A stretch of 64,000 nt of DNA from Enterobacter cloacae (GCF_013375935.1 NZ_CP056117.1:3720001-3784000); one strand, 5' to 3'; counted from the first letter of the stretch, positions 1-10,064 are shown. Notes: generated from the letters alone by a model not told the origin. Made by a program: numbers and translations.

Positions 1-1
1 G

Positions 2-817
2 ACCAAGAGCTTTACCGAGCAGCACATCCTGTCGGCCATGACCGTACAGTACCTGCAAAAGAAAGGCTTTCAGGTGCAGCCGCAAACCAATATTGCAACG
101 GTAATTTCCCGTAACGCGATGATCAACAAGCAGATCGATATGACGTGGGAGTATACCGGTACGTCGCTAATCATCTTTAACCACATCAACAAGCGCATGT
201 CGCCGCAGGAGTCTTACGAGACGGTGAAACGCCTGGACGCAAAGCACGGCCTGGTGTGGCTTAAACCTGCCGATATGAACAACACCTACGCCTTCGCCAT
301 GCAGCGCAAGCGCGCCGAGGCGGAACATATCAACACCATGTCTGAGATGGTGGCAAAGATTGAGCACGTCCGTAAAACCGACCCGGATAACAACTGGATG
401 CTGGGTCTTGACCTGGAGTTTGCCGGACGCAGCGACGGGATGAAACCGCTGCAGGCGGCCTACGGCATGGAGCTCGACCGCCCGCAGATCCGCCAGATGG
501 ATCCCGGTCTGGTCTATAACGCGGTGCGCGACGGCTTTGTCGATGCGGGGCTGATTTACACCACCGACGGGCGGGTAAAAGGTTTCGATCTCAAAGTACT
601 GGAAGATGATAAAGGCTTCTTCCCGAGCTACGCGGTGACGCCGGTCGTGCGTAAAGACACGCTGGAGGCCAACCCGGGGCTGGAAGAGGCGCTTAACACC
701 CTCTCAGCCCAGCTTAACAACGACGTTATCACCGAGCTGAACAAGAAGGTGGATATCGACCATCAGTCACCGCAGCAGGTCGCCCGTGATTTCCTGCGTA
801 GCAAACGGCTGCTGTAG
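2..817 (+). CDS. osmX: Osmoprotectant ABC transporter substrate-binding protein (5' truncated by window edge)
   Basis: The frame is open from base 2, so the first ATG at 38 is internal and the gene begins before the window. About 271 residues remain of a family that is usually near 300, so the signal peptide is missing. The protein belongs to the glycine betaine/choline-binding (OpuCC/OsmX) family; a WEYTGT motif sits near the start of the visible part. Family knowledge: it binds betaine-type solutes in the periplasm and delivers them to the permease. It is followed 8 bases later by a permease and then an ATPase, the same order as Salmonella osmX-osmW-osmV, with clcB downstream as in Salmonella. 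A second permease (osmY) would be expected upstream, outside the window. Confidence 0.85.
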   Translation, partial: TKSFTEQHILSAMTVQYLQKKGFQVQPQTNIATVISRNAMINKQIDMTWEYTGTSLIIFNHINKRMSPQESYETVKRLDAKHGLVWLKPADMNNTYAFAMQRKRAEAEHINTMSEMVAKIEHVRKTDPDNNWMLGLDLEFAGRSDGMKPLQAAYGMELDRPQIRQMDPGLVYNAVRDGFVDAGLIYTTDGRVKGFDLKVLEDDKGFFPSYAVTPVVRKDTLEANPGLEEALNTLSAQLNNDVITELNKKVDIDHQSPQQVARDFLRSKRLL

Positions 818-825
818 GAGGCGCT

Positions 826-1473
826 ATGGAGACCATTCACTACATTTTCGACAACTGGGACTATCTGCTCACCCTGACGCTTCAGCATCTGTGGCTGGTG
901 GCCCTGGCCGTGGGGCTGGCGATTATTATTGGCGTTCCGCTGGGCATTCTGATCGTTCGCCACAAATGGCTGGCTACGCCGGTGCTGGGGATTGCCACCA
1001 TCGTGCTCACCATCCCGTCTATCGCGCTTTTCGGCCTGATGATCCCGCTCTTTTCGCTGATTGGTCAGGGCATTGGCGCCCTGCCCGCCATTACGGCGGT
1101 GTTCCTCTACTCGCTGCTGCCGATAGTGCGTAATACCCATACCGCGCTCGACAGCCTGCCTCCCGGGCTGCGCGAAGCGGGACGCGGTATCGGCATGACC
1201 TTCTGGCAGCGCCTGCGCTGGGTGGAAATCCCGATGGCGCTGCCGGTGATCTTTGGCGGGATCCGCACCGCCGTGGTGATGAACATCGGCGTTATGGCGA
1301 TTGCCGCCGTGATCGGCGCGGGCGGGCTCGGCCTGCTGCTGCTTAACGGCATTGGCGGAAGCGATATTCGCATGTTGATTGCGGGCGCGCTGATGATCTG
1401 TCTTTTAGCGATTGTGCTCGACTGGCTGCTGCACCGTTTGCAGGTAGTACTGACTCCGAAGGGGATTCGATAA
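826..1473 (+). CDS. osmW: Osmoprotectant ABC transporter permease
   Basis: A 215-residue inner-membrane protein with about five to six hydrophobic segments and the binding-protein-dependent permease (EAA-type) loop near residues 118-135 (LREAGRGIGMTFWQ). It starts with ATG after a strong GGAGG Shine-Dalgarno. Its stop TAA shares one base with the ATG of the ATPase gene (TAATG), so translation is probably coupled. In the OsmU/OpuC family this subunit forms half of the betaine channel; the second permease should lie upstream of the window. Assignment to osmW rather than osmY rests on the gene order. Confidence 0.85.
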   Translation: METIHYIFDNWDYLLTLTLQHLWLVALAVGLAIIIGVPLGILIVRHKWLATPVLGIATIVLTIPSIALFGLMIPLFSLIGQGIGALPAITAVFLYSLLPIVRNTHTALDSLPPGLREAGRGIGMTFWQRLRWVEIPMALPVIFGGIRTAVVMNIGVMAIAAVIGAGGLGLLLLNGIGGSDIRMLIAGALMICLLAIVLDWLLHRLQVVLTPKGIR

Positions 1474-2621
1474 TGATAAAACTGGAAAACCTCACCAAAC
1501 AATTTTCACAGAAGCACGGCCAGACCGTTAAGGCCGTCGACAACGTTAACCTGAACGTGCCCGAAGGGGAAATGTGCGTGCTGCTCGGCCCGTCCGGCTG
1601 CGGGAAAACCACTACCCTGAAGATGATTAACCGGCTTATCGCCCCCAGCAGCGGTAAGATCCTGATTAACGGCGAAGACACCAGCGGAATGGACACCGTT
1701 ACCCTGCGCCGCAACATTGGCTACGTGATCCAGCAGATTGGCCTGTTCCCGAACATGACCATCGAAGAGAACATCACCGTTGTGCCGCGCATGCTGGGCT
1801 GGGACAAAGCCCGCTGTAAATCCCGTGCCGAAGAGCTGATGGATATGGTGGCGATGGATCCGCACAAGTTCCTGAACCGCTATCCGCGCGAGATGTCCGG
1901 CGGCCAGCAGCAGCGTATCGGCGTGATCCGCGCGCTGGCGGCGGATCCGCCGGTACTGCTGATGGATGAGCCATTTGGCGCGGTGGACCCGATCAACCGT
2001 GAGGTGATCCAGAACCAGTTTCTGGAAATGCAGCGCAAGCTGAAAAAGACCGTCATGCTGGTGAGCCACGATATTGACGAAGCGCTCAAGCTGGGCGATC
2101 GCATCGCCGTTTTCCGCCAGGGGCGTATCGTCCAGTGCGCCAGCCCGGACGAGCTGCTGGCGAAGCCGGCCAACGAGTTTGTCGGCTCTTTCGTGGGCCA
2201 GGATCGCACGCTGAAACGCCTGCTGCTGGTTTCCGCGGGTGACGTGACCGATCGGCAGCCTACCCTCACGGTGCGCGAATCCACGCCGCTGCCGGAGGCC
2301 TTTGCCATCATGGACGATAACGATATTCGCGCCATTACCGTGGTTGACGAACAGGGCAAACCGCTGGGCTTTGTGAAGCGCCGCGAAGCGCGTAATGCCG
2401 ACGGCGCCTGCGTCGACATCCTCCATCCGTTCCGCATGACCGGTAAGGCCGAGGACAACCTGCGCGTGGTGCTTTCTCGCCTGTATGAGAGCAACACCAG
2501 CTGGATGCCGATCGTGGACGAAGACGGACGCTACAATGGCGAAATTTCTCAGGATTATATTGCGGAGTATTTGAGTTCGGGGCGCACGCGCCGGGCGCTG
2601 AATATTCATAGCGACAGTTAA
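1473..2621 (+). CDS. osmV: Osmoprotectant ABC transporter ATPase with tandem CBS domains
   Basis: A 382-residue ABC ATPase. Walker A (GPSGCGKT) is at residues 39-46, the signature SGGQQ at 142-146 and Walker B (VLLMDEP) at 161-167. Residues from about 250 to the end form a CBS pair, as in OpuA/OsmV-type ATPases, where such domains sense ionic strength or nucleotides. It powers uptake of betaine-type osmolytes through the permease encoded just upstream, and its start overlaps that gene's stop. A hairpin terminator follows the stop, so it is the last gene of the operon. Confidence 0.88.
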   Translation: MIKLENLTKQFSQKHGQTVKAVDNVNLNVPEGEMCVLLGPSGCGKTTTLKMINRLIAPSSGKILINGEDTSGMDTVTLRRNIGYVIQQIGLFPNMTIEENITVVPRMLGWDKARCKSRAEELMDMVAMDPHKFLNRYPREMSGGQQQRIGVIRALAADPPVLLMDEPFGAVDPINREVIQNQFLEMQRKLKKTVMLVSHDIDEALKLGDRIAVFRQGRIVQCASPDELLAKPANEFVGSFVGQDRTLKRLLLVSAGDVTDRQPTLTVRESTPLPEAFAIMDDNDIRAITVVDEQGKPLGFVKRREARNADGACVDILHPFRMTGKAEDNLRVVLSRLYESNTSWMPIVDEDGRYNGEISQDYIAEYLSSGRTRRALNIHSDS

Positions 2622-2627
2622 ACACCC

Positions 2628-2653
2628 ACGCCGGGCTATGCCCGGCCTCTTTT
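2628..2653 (+). terminator. Rho-independent terminator of the osm operon
   Basis: The inverted repeat GCCGGGC-TAT-GCCCGGC at 2630-2646 is followed by CTCTTTT, just after the ATPase stop codon. Confidence 0.75.
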
Positions 2654-2761
2654 CGCACGCATACCTTTTGCTAACCCCTCGTTTTCCTATCACAATATCC
2701 TATCGTCTCCGTTTAATTCTGCCCCATGCAACGACTTCACGCTTACCCCGACATTCGCGCC

Positions 2762-4036
2762 ATGTTCCGCCGGCTCCTGATCGCCACCGTGACCGGCGTG
2801 CTGGCGGCGCTGGCCGTAGCGGCATTTCGCCACAGCATGTATCTGCTGGAGTGGCTGTTTCTCAGCAACGTAAGCGGTAGCCTGGTGAACGCCGCCGCCG
2901 CGTTATCTCCCTGGCGTCGGGCGCTGACGCCCGCGTTGGGCGGCCTGGCCGCAGGCATCCTGCTGTGGGGATGGCAGCGCATGACGGCACAGCGCCCCCA
3001 CGCGCCAACGGATTATATGGAAGCGCTGGAAACGGGTGACGGCCAGTTTGATTACGGCGCCAGCCTGGTGAAATCCCTCGCGTCGCTGCTGGTGGTCTCC
3101 AGCGGGAGCGCCATCGGCCGTGAGGGCGCCATGATCCTGCTCGCGGCCCTCGCAGCCTCCTTTTTTGCACAGCGTTTTACGCCGAAATCTGAATGGAAAC
3201 TGTGGATAGCCTGCGGTGCCGCCGCCGGGATGGCCAGCGCCTATCACGCGCCGCTGGCCGGGAGCCTGTTTATCGCTGAGATCCTGTTCGGCACCCTCAT
3301 GCTGGCCTCGCTCGGCCCGGTAGTGATTGCCGCCGTGGTGGCGCTGCTCACCACGCGCCTGTTAAGCCCCGGCGCAAACACGCTCTATGCGGTGCACCTG
3401 AGCGAAGCCTTAACGGCCGCAGATTATGCGCTGATGGTTGGCGTCGGCTTGCTGGCAGGGGTTTGCGGCCCGCTGCTGATGTGGCTGATGGGGTTTAGCC
3501 ATACGCTGTTTCTGCGTCTGAAGCTTTCGCCGCCGTGGCAGCTGGCGCTGGGTGGGCTGATCGTCGGGCTGCTGTCGCTGCTAACGCCTAAGGTTTGGGG
3601 TAATGGCTACAGCGTGGTTCAGGCATTTTTGCAGTCGCCACCGCTGTTGTCGATAATTGCGGGCGTCTTTATCTGCAAGCTGCTGGCGGTGCTCGCGAGC
3701 AGCGGCTCCGGTGCGCCCGGTGGGGTATTCACGCCAACGCTGTTTGTCGGTATGGCGACGGGCATGCTGTTTGCGCAGCTATTTGCCCTGTGGTTTCCCG
3801 GCGCTGAGACGGCGATTTTGCTCGGGCTGGCGGGGATGGCGACGTTGCTCGCCGCCACTACGCACGCGCCGATCATGTCGGCCCTGATGGTATGTGAAAT
3901 GACCGGGCAGTATGTCTTACTCCCCGGCTTGCTGGTTGCCTGCGTGGTGGCGTCCGTACTGTCGAGGACGTTACGCCACGACTCGATCTACGGGCAGCAT
4001 ACCGCCGAAAGCAGAGAGATCGACGTAGTGCGCTAG
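2762..4036 (+). CDS. clcB: Voltage-gated ClC-type chloride channel/transporter ClcB
   Basis: The protein aligns along its length with E. coli ClcB (YnfJ). It has the ClC motifs GSAIGREG and GSGAPGG and about ten membrane segments. Family role: chloride/proton exchange in the inner membrane, linked to extreme acid resistance. I chose ATG 2762 (MFRRLL) because it matches the E. coli start; an in-frame ATG at 2726 would add 12 residues, and neither has a clear Shine-Dalgarno. The C-terminus is longer than in E. coli and its coding region overlaps the end of bioD2 on the other strand by 66 bases. Confidence 0.88.
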   Translation: MFRRLLIATVTGVLAALAVAAFRHSMYLLEWLFLSNVSGSLVNAAAALSPWRRALTPALGGLAAGILLWGWQRMTAQRPHAPTDYMEALETGDGQFDYGASLVKSLASLLVVSSGSAIGREGAMILLAALAASFFAQRFTPKSEWKLWIACGAAAGMASAYHAPLAGSLFIAEILFGTLMLASLGPVVIAAVVALLTTRLLSPGANTLYAVHLSEALTAADYALMVGVGLLAGVCGPLLMWLMGFSHTLFLRLKLSPPWQLALGGLIVGLLSLLTPKVWGNGYSVVQAFLQSPPLLSIIAGVFICKLLAVLASSGSGAPGGVFTPTLFVGMATGMLFAQLFALWFPGAETAILLGLAGMATLLAATTHAPIMSALMVCEMTGQYVLLPGLLVACVVASVLSRTLRHDSIYGQHTAESREIDVVR

Positions 4037-4666
4037 GTCGCGTTGTTCGGCGCGGGGCAGATAAGGCAGTTCACCCACCAGCGGACCAGGCAGTTTTTTG
4101 CTCAGCACGTCGATGATTTCAGCGTAGTGCGCAAGGCCCGGGTTAATCCGGTTCGCCACCCATCCAATCAGCGGCAGGCCGTCATTCGCAATAGCCTGCG
4201 CCGTCAGCAAGGCGTGATTGATGCACCCTTCCTGAATACCCACCACCATCACCACCGGCAGTTGCTCCTGCACCACCCACTCGGATAGCGGACGCAAATC
4301 GTTCATCAGGCTGCGCCAGCCGCCGGTACCTTCAACGACAACGTGGTCAACCTGCTCACTCAGGTTTGCCAGGCCATCAGAAAGCAGGCTGTAGTTAATC
4401 AGCCCGCTGTGGGCGACGCTGCTCTCCTCCTCGCTCAGGGCGATGGGATTAACGGCGTCATAGGGCAGCTCCAGAGACGAGACGCTTTGCAGAACCAGGG
4501 CGTCTTTATTACGCAGCCCTTCTGGCGTCTCTTTACTGCCTTTTGCAACCGGCTTGTATCCTGCAACGCGTTCACCCCTTGCCGCCAGGGCCTGCAACAA
4601 CGCGCGGGATACCACTGTCTTCCCGACAGAAGTATCAGTACCAGTAATAAAGAAACGCTTAAGCAT
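3971..4666 (-). CDS. bioD2: Dethiobiotin synthetase paralogue BioD2
   Basis: A 231-residue protein like E. coli BioD2 (YnfK), with the P-loop GTDTSVGKT at residues 9-17 and an ATP-grasping EGTGG motif. BioD enzymes carboxylate diaminopelargonic acid to dethiobiotin with ATP in biotin synthesis. The canonical bioD normally sits in the bio operon, so this is the second copy typical of enterics; its in vivo role is less certain. It lies downstream of mlc on the same strand, separated by about 130 bases. The 3' end runs antisense into clcB. Confidence 0.87.
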   Translation of the reverse strand: MLKRFFITGTDTSVGKTVVSRALLQALAARGERVAGYKPVAKGSKETPEGLRNKDALVLQSVSSLELPYDAVNPIALSEEESSVAHSGLINYSLLSDGLANLSEQVDHVVVEGTGGWRSLMNDLRPLSEWVVQEQLPVVMVVGIQEGCINHALLTAQAIANDGLPLIGWVANRINPGLAHYAEIIDVLSKKLPGPLVGELPYLPRAEQRDLAHYVDLSAFGGMLPVDRVVA

Positions 4667-4797
4667 GACTCATTCCACCTCTTGGGTATGCTTCAAAAAT
4701 ATAAACCAGGTAAATAATTCAGTGGGGGAAAGTCTACGGGATGCGTGCGCTACCCGGCTTGAGATAGCGCAATTTTTCGTACATCAGTGGAAAAGAG

Positions 4798-6018
4798 TTA
4801 GCCCTGCAGTAAACGAATCAGCAGCGAGCCGTTGTACATCGCATCTTTAACCAGCGCGGCGCCCGCCATCGTTCCCTGGTTGGAGAACTGGGTGCTTTCG
4901 ACCACGATATTTTTGCTGTAAGCGGGAAGCGCCTGCTGGCTGATACAGGCGGAGATCGCCGGAAAGAGGATTTCTGCCGCCTGGCTGAGCGGCGAGCCAA
5001 TCAGGATTTTTTGCGGATTGAACAGGTTCACCATTATGGCCAGAATGCGCCCGACGTTATTGCCCACGCCAGTAATGATGTCCTTCGCCAGCAGATCGCC
5101 CTGCCTTGCCGCCGCGCACAGCGCGTCTACGCTCAGCGGCTGCCCATGCAGCGTGGAGCTCATCGACTGGCTGAGCCGCACCTGCGCCAGCTCCAGCACG
5201 CTTTCGACGCTGGCGATCGTCTCCAGGCAGCCGTGGTTGCCGCAGTAGCAGCGTTTGCCGTAGGGATCGACCTGCGTATGGCCGATCTCCACCAGACTGC
5301 TGCTGCCGGCGTGTAAAAGACGCCCGTCGGTGATCACCCCCGCCCCGACGTTGTGGTCAATCACAACCTGAATCACGTCTCGTGCGCCGCGGGAAGCACC
5401 AAACAGCGCCTCGGCCATCGTCCAGGCGCTGATATCATGCTGAATGTAGACCGGCACGCCGGTATGGCTTTCCAGCACTTCTCCCAGCGGCATCTCTTTG
5501 ACGTTTTCATAAAACGGCATGCGGTGCACAATGCCATTTTCGGTATCAATAATTCCCGGCAGGGTAATTGCAATTGCCGTCAGGCGTTCGAGGCGCTGCT
5601 GATGGCGAATAAAGAACTGGTCGATATGGATCAGAATGGCGTCAAGAAGAGGTTGTTCTGCGTCGAGCGGGAGTTCCAGCCGGTCTTCCACCACCAGCTT
5701 GCTGCTCAAATCTCGCAGGGCGAGAAAGATTTCCCCGCGGCTAATGCGCAGCGACAGGTAGTGCCATGCCTCGGTTTCGACCACCAGCCCTACCGCCGGA
5801 CGGCCGCGGCTGCCCGGCTCCTGAATTTCCGTCTCCTGAACCAGATGGGCTTCCAGCATTTCGCGGACGATCTTGGTGATACTGGCGGGTGCCAGCTGTG
5901 CCAGGCGCGAAAGATCGATACGCGAAACCGGACCGAGCTGATCAATCAGGCGATAAACGGCGCCCGCGTTGGTCTGCTTTATCTGATCGATATGCCCTGG
6001 CTGACTATCAGCAACCAC
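4798..6018 (-). CDS. mlc: Mlc, ROK-family global repressor of sugar PTS genes
   Basis: Nearly identical to E. coli Mlc (DgsA). The N-terminal winged helix-turn-helix (about residues 10-70) precedes a ROK fold with the zinc motif CYCGNHGCLE. Mlc represses ptsG, manXYZ, mal and related genes and is sequestered at the membrane by dephosphorylated EIICB-Glc. I chose the GTG start at 6018, preceded by AGGGAG at good spacing, because it gives 406 residues, the same as E. coli Mlc; an upstream ATG at 6078 would add 20 unrelated residues. Confidence 0.93.
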   Translation of the reverse strand: MVADSQPGHIDQIKQTNAGAVYRLIDQLGPVSRIDLSRLAQLAPASITKIVREMLEAHLVQETEIQEPGSRGRPAVGLVVETEAWHYLSLRISRGEIFLALRDLSSKLVVEDRLELPLDAEQPLLDAILIHIDQFFIRHQQRLERLTAIAITLPGIIDTENGIVHRMPFYENVKEMPLGEVLESHTGVPVYIQHDISAWTMAEALFGASRGARDVIQVVIDHNVGAGVITDGRLLHAGSSSLVEIGHTQVDPYGKRCYCGNHGCLETIASVESVLELAQVRLSQSMSSTLHGQPLSVDALCAAARQGDLLAKDIITGVGNNVGRILAIMVNLFNPQKILIGSPLSQAAEILFPAISACISQQALPAYSKNIVVESTQFSNQGTMAGAALVKDAMYNGSLLIRLLQG

Positions 6019-6139
6019 CTCGTACTCCCTTATTTTCGAGCTTCGAAATAAACTGAGGGCTATGGTGAAGCACTTCAATGGCCGACGTCAAATTTTTACT
6101 TAGCCATGTGATTAACTGCACATTTTTGCCCACTTTTCC

Positions 6140-7045
6140 CTATAAATAGCGCCCGTGAGAGGCGGTAATTAGCGCTGCTTTGAAACGCTGTGCCGCGTGG
6201 CTTTGTTCATGATGTTTAGACCACACCAGCCACATCTCCGACACCGCATCCGGCTCGGTAATAGTTACCCAGCGCATTTCCGGCAGCTGCACCCGCTTGA
6301 ACGAGGCCGGAAGAATCGAAACGCCAAGCCCTGCGGCAACGAGACCAATGATCGTCATTGCTTCTCCTACCTCCTGGGCGATGGTCGGAACAAGCCCATA
6401 GCGCCGCATCAGGCCGAGAATATCGTCGTACAGCCCGGTCCCCACCTGCGGGTCAAAAAAGACAAACGGCTCTTTCGCCAGCTCAGCCAGCGTGACGCTG
6501 TGCTTAGCGGCAAGAGGATGGTCGCGGGGGATCATCGCCATCAGCGGTTCCCGCAGGATCACCTGCCACGCCAGGGTATCAGGCAACCGCGTGTTGCGCA
6601 TCAGCCCCAGGTCGAGCGAGCCTTCATTGAGCGGCGATATTTGTTCCCGGGTATTTATTTCGCGAGTCTGAATATGCACGTCGGGAAAGTTGCGGCGAAA
6701 CGATGACAGCGTTTGTGAAACGGCGCTGATAAAGGGAGCCGACGAGGTAAACCCGATGCGCAACTCCCCCGTTTCGCCAAGATAGAGCCGCTCCGCTCTG
6801 GCCGCGGCGTCATCCACCATGCTCAGGATTTGTCGGCTGTCGGCGAGAAACTGCTTCCCTGCCGCCGTCAGGCTCACGCTGCGGTTGGTTCGCGCCAGCA
6901 GGCGCGCCCCCACCTGCTGCTCAAGGATCTGGATCTGCTGGCTTAGCGGCGGCTGGGAGATGTTCAGCCTTGCCGCGGCGCGGCCAAAATGCAGTTCTTC
7001 GGCGACGGCAACAAAATAACGCAAATGGCGCAGTTCGATATTCAT
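6140..7045 (-). CDS. ynfL: LysR-family regulator YnfL
   Basis: A 301-residue LysR regulator with an N-terminal helix-turn-helix (about residues 1-60, ELRHLRYFVAVAEELHFGRA) and a substrate-binding-like effector domain. It is transcribed divergently from ynfM, with about 120 bases between them, the same arrangement as in E. coli. By LysR habit it probably controls ynfM and itself from that shared region; the effector is unknown to me. Confidence 0.88.
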   Translation of the reverse strand: MNIELRHLRYFVAVAEELHFGRAAARLNISQPPLSQQIQILEQQVGARLLARTNRSVSLTAAGKQFLADSRQILSMVDDAAARAERLYLGETGELRIGFTSSAPFISAVSQTLSSFRRNFPDVHIQTREINTREQISPLNEGSLDLGLMRNTRLPDTLAWQVILREPLMAMIPRDHPLAAKHSVTLAELAKEPFVFFDPQVGTGLYDDILGLMRRYGLVPTIAQEVGEAMTIIGLVAAGLGVSILPASFKRVQLPEMRWVTITEPDAVSEMWLVWSKHHEQSHAAQRFKAALITASHGRYL

Positions 7046-7166
7046 ATTTATAAAGTATCATTTGAGATTATTAATATATTAGACAGAATATTTACATTTT
7101 CCTACCCTGATCCTGTGGTCATACCCGTCACCAGAAATCACGGGGATGTTTAAGCAAGGATTACGT

Positions 7167-8420
7167 GTGAGTCGTACAACAGCTGTTGATGTCGCGCCGG
7201 CAAGCGACATTGATGCCTTACCCGCAGCACCGCAGCCGGTTCAGTTTATTAAGCGTGGAACACCGCAGTTTATGCGCGTCACCCTGGCGCTCTTTTCCGC
7301 AGGTCTCGCCACCTTTGCCCTGCTCTACTGCGTACAGCCTATTCTGCCGGTCCTGTCGCATGAGTTTGGCGTGTCGCCGGCCAGCAGCAGTATTTCTCTC
7401 TCCATCTCAACCGGGATGCTGGCGATTGGCCTGCTGTTTACCGGGCCACTGTCGGACGCTATCGGCCGCAAGCAGGTCATGGTAACGGCGTTAATGCTGG
7501 CCTCCGTCTGTACCCTGCTGTCCACTATGATGACCAGCTGGCACGGCATTCTGATCGCGCGCGCGCTGATTGGCCTCTCCCTCAGCGGCGTGGCGGCGGT
7601 GGGGATGACCTACCTCAGCGAAGAGATCCACCCGAGTTTTGTGGCCTTTTCCATGGGGCTGTACATCAGCGGGAACTCTATCGGCGGGATGAGCGGACGC
7701 CTGCTGAGCGGCGTGTTTACGGATTTCTTTAACTGGCGCATTGCCCTGGCGGTTATCGGCTGCTTCGCGCTCGCCTCGGCGCTGATGTTCTGGAAAATAC
7801 TGCCGGAATCGCGCCATTTCCGCCCTACCTCCCTGCGCCCGAAAACGCTGTTTATCAACTTCCGCCTGCACTGGCGCGATAAGGGATTGCCGCGTTTGTT
7901 CCTGACCGGTTTCCTGCTGATGGGCTCTTTCGTGACGCTGTTCAACTATATTGGCTATCGTCTGATGCTCTCTCCGTGGCATCTCAGCCAGGCGCTGGTG
8001 GGTTTGCTCTCCGTTGCGTATCTCACCGGAACCTGGAGTTCGCCAAAAGCCGGGGCCATGACGGCTCGCTACGGCCGCGGCCCGGTGATGCTGGCTTCTA
8101 CTGCCGTGATGCTGTTCGGGCTGCTGATGACGCTTTTCTCCTCCCTTTGGCTGATTTTTGCCGGCATGCTGCTCTTCTCCGCCGGATTCTTTGCCGCGCA
8201 CTCCGTTGCCAGCAGCTGGATTGGCCCGCGCGCGCGCCGCGCCAAAGGCCAGGCGTCGTCGCTGTATCTGTTTAGCTATTACCTCGGTTCCAGCATTGCC
8301 GGTACGCTCGGCGGCGTGTTCTGGCATCACTACGGCTGGAACGGCGTAGGCGGGTTTATTGCCCTGATGCTGTGCGCTGCGCTGCTGGTGGGCGCCAGCC
8401 TGCATAAACGTCTGCATTAA
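7167..8420 (+). CDS. ynfM: Major facilitator superfamily transporter YnfM
   Basis: A 417-residue MFS protein with 12 predicted membrane segments and the motif GPLSDAIGRK between TM2 and TM3. It closely matches E. coli YnfM, an arabinose-efflux-like transporter (reported aromatic/catecholic substrates are not certain). I chose GTG at 7167 because MSRTT matches the E. coli N-terminus, gives the same length (417), and AAGGA lies 7 bases upstream; an ATG at 7146 is possible. It is divergent from ynfL. Confidence 0.88.
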   Translation: MSRTTAVDVAPASDIDALPAAPQPVQFIKRGTPQFMRVTLALFSAGLATFALLYCVQPILPVLSHEFGVSPASSSISLSISTGMLAIGLLFTGPLSDAIGRKQVMVTALMLASVCTLLSTMMTSWHGILIARALIGLSLSGVAAVGMTYLSEEIHPSFVAFSMGLYISGNSIGGMSGRLLSGVFTDFFNWRIALAVIGCFALASALMFWKILPESRHFRPTSLRPKTLFINFRLHWRDKGLPRLFLTGFLLMGSFVTLFNYIGYRLMLSPWHLSQALVGLLSVAYLTGTWSSPKAGAMTARYGRGPVMLASTAVMLFGLLMTLFSSLWLIFAGMLLFSAGFFAAHSVASSWIGPRARRAKGQASSLYLFSYYLGSSIAGTLGGVFWHHYGWNGVGGFIALMLCAALLVGASLHKRLH

Positions 8421-8447
8421 CATTCCTCCCTCTTCGTGTTTAAATCG

Positions 8448-8474
8448 AGCCGATGCTAATTTTTGTCATCGGCT
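8448..8474. repeat. Inverted repeat between ynfM and the M32 carboxypeptidase gene
   Basis: The 8-base arms AGCCGATG and CATCGGCT flank an 11-base AT-rich loop. No T-run follows, so it is a weak terminator or a leader hairpin for the carboxypeptidase gene. Confidence 0.4.
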
Positions 8475-8494
8475 GATTCAGACACGAGGACTTC

Positions 8495-9979
8495 ATGAAA
8501 AACAATAACTATCAACAGCTCACCCGCACCTTCCAGCGCCTCTCACGCTTCTCTCACCTCACCTCTATCGCCAGCTGGGACATGTTCACCATGATGCCGC
8601 CAGGCGGCAGCGCCGCGCGGGGTGAAGCGCTGGCGGAGATGAGCGTCCTGCAACATCAGATCCTGACCGATAAAAAAGTGGGCGAATGGCTGGCCGCGGC
8701 GGCAGAAGAAGATCTGAACGACGTTGAGCAGGCCAACCTGCGTGAAATGACGCGTCACTACCAGCAGGCGACGCTGCTGCCGGAATCGCTGGTGGAGGCC
8801 AAATCGCTGGCAGGCAGCAGGTGCGAGCACGCCTGGCGCACCCAGCGTCCGGCCAACGACTGGCAGGGCTTTTCTGCCAACCTGAAGGAGGTGGTGAAAC
8901 TCAGTCGTGAAGAAGCCCGCCTGCGTGCCGATGCCAAAGGCTGCACGCCTTACGACGCGCTGCTGGATATTTTTGAGCCGGACATGACCAGCGCCCGCCT
9001 GGACGTGCTGTTTGGCGACATGAAGTCGTGGCTGCCGGATCTGCTGGCAAAGGTGGTGGAAAAGCAGGCCCAGCATTCGTTCGTTCCGCCACAGGGCCCC
9101 TTCCCGACCGCAACCCAGCGCGAGCTGGGTCTGGAAGCGATGAAAATGCTTGGCTTCGATTTTAACGGCGGTCGTCTGGACGTCAGCGCCCATCCGTTCT
9201 GCGGCGGCGTGCCGGAGGACGTGCGAATCACCACGCGTTACGATGAAGATGAGCTGCTCAGCGCGCTTTTCGGGGTGATCCACGAAACGGGACATGCCCG
9301 CTACGAGCAAAACCTTCCCCGGGCATGGGCCGGTCAGCCCGTTGCGCTGGCGCGCTCTACGGCGATACACGAATCCCAGAGCCTGTTTTTCGAGATGCAG
9401 CTTGGCCGCAGCGACGCGTTCCTGAAGCATCTGCTTCCGGCGGTACATGCCCGCTTCGGCAGCCAGGCGGCATTCAGCGAAGAGAACTTCATTGCCTGGA
9501 ACCAGCGCGTGAAGCCGGGATACATTCGCGTTGACGCGGATGAAGTAAGCTACCCGGCGCATGTGGTGCTGCGCTACGAGATTGAGCGCGCGCTGATCAA
9601 CGGCGAAATTGAGGTCGATGATATTCCCGCCCTGTGGGATGAAAAAATGCAGGCCTGGCTTGGGCTGTCCACCAAAGACAACTACCGCAACGGCTGCATG
9701 CAGGATATCCACTGGACCGACGGCGGTTTCGGCTACTTCCCGTCCTATACGCTGGGGGCAATGTATGCGGCACAGCTGTTCCATGCCGCGAAAACCGCGC
9801 TGCCAGGGTTGCAGGACTCCATTGCCGGCGGCGATTTCGCGGCGCTCTTTGAGTGGCTGCGTCAGAACATCTGGCAGCACGGCAGCCGCTTCAGCACCTC
9901 GCAGTTAATTACCCAGGCGACGGGCGAAGATCTGAACAGTCGATACTTCCGCGAACATCTGACGTCCCGCTACCTGTAA
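8495..9979 (+). CDS. M32-family metallocarboxypeptidase
   Basis: A 494-residue cytosolic enzyme like Thermus carboxypeptidase Taq and Bacillus YpwA. The zinc motif HETGH is at residues 263-267, with a downstream HESQS motif near residue 293 supplying the third ligand region, as in family M32. These enzymes remove C-terminal residues from peptides with broad specificity. The ATG is preceded by ACGAGGA. It stands alone between ynfM and asr, a place where E. coli K-12 has no such gene, so it is an accessory gene of this lineage. Confidence 0.88.
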   Translation: MKNNNYQQLTRTFQRLSRFSHLTSIASWDMFTMMPPGGSAARGEALAEMSVLQHQILTDKKVGEWLAAAAEEDLNDVEQANLREMTRHYQQATLLPESLVEAKSLAGSRCEHAWRTQRPANDWQGFSANLKEVVKLSREEARLRADAKGCTPYDALLDIFEPDMTSARLDVLFGDMKSWLPDLLAKVVEKQAQHSFVPPQGPFPTATQRELGLEAMKMLGFDFNGGRLDVSAHPFCGGVPEDVRITTRYDEDELLSALFGVIHETGHARYEQNLPRAWAGQPVALARSTAIHESQSLFFEMQLGRSDAFLKHLLPAVHARFGSQAAFSEENFIAWNQRVKPGYIRVDADEVSYPAHVVLRYEIERALINGEIEVDDIPALWDEKMQAWLGLSTKDNYRNGCMQDIHWTDGGFGYFPSYTLGAMYAAQLFHAAKTALPGLQDSIAGGDFAALFEWLRQNIWQHGSRFSTSQLITQATGEDLNSRYFREHLTSRYL

Positions 9980-10008
9980 CCGCCCGCGCCGGGGGCAACC
10001 CCGGCGTG

Positions 10009-10022
10009 TACATACGGTTACA
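10009..10022 (+). promoter_or_regulatory. RstA box upstream of asr
   Basis: The sequence TACATACGGTTACA matches the published RstA-box consensus TACATNTNGTTACA at 11 of 12 defined positions. It lies about 55 bases upstream of a candidate asr -10 element. RstA itself is encoded at 47044-47760. Confidence 0.65.
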
Positions 10023-10064
10023 CGCCGATACCAATCACTCACGGAAACCCCGGGTTTACAGGGA

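Noticed and set aside
1506-2693. A 395-codon open frame antisense to osmV
   Set aside because: Antisense shadow without motifs; the ATPase on the plus strand is clear.
8543-9880. A 445-codon open frame antisense to the M32 carboxypeptidase
   Set aside because: Shadow of a high-GC gene; no start signal or recognisable domain.
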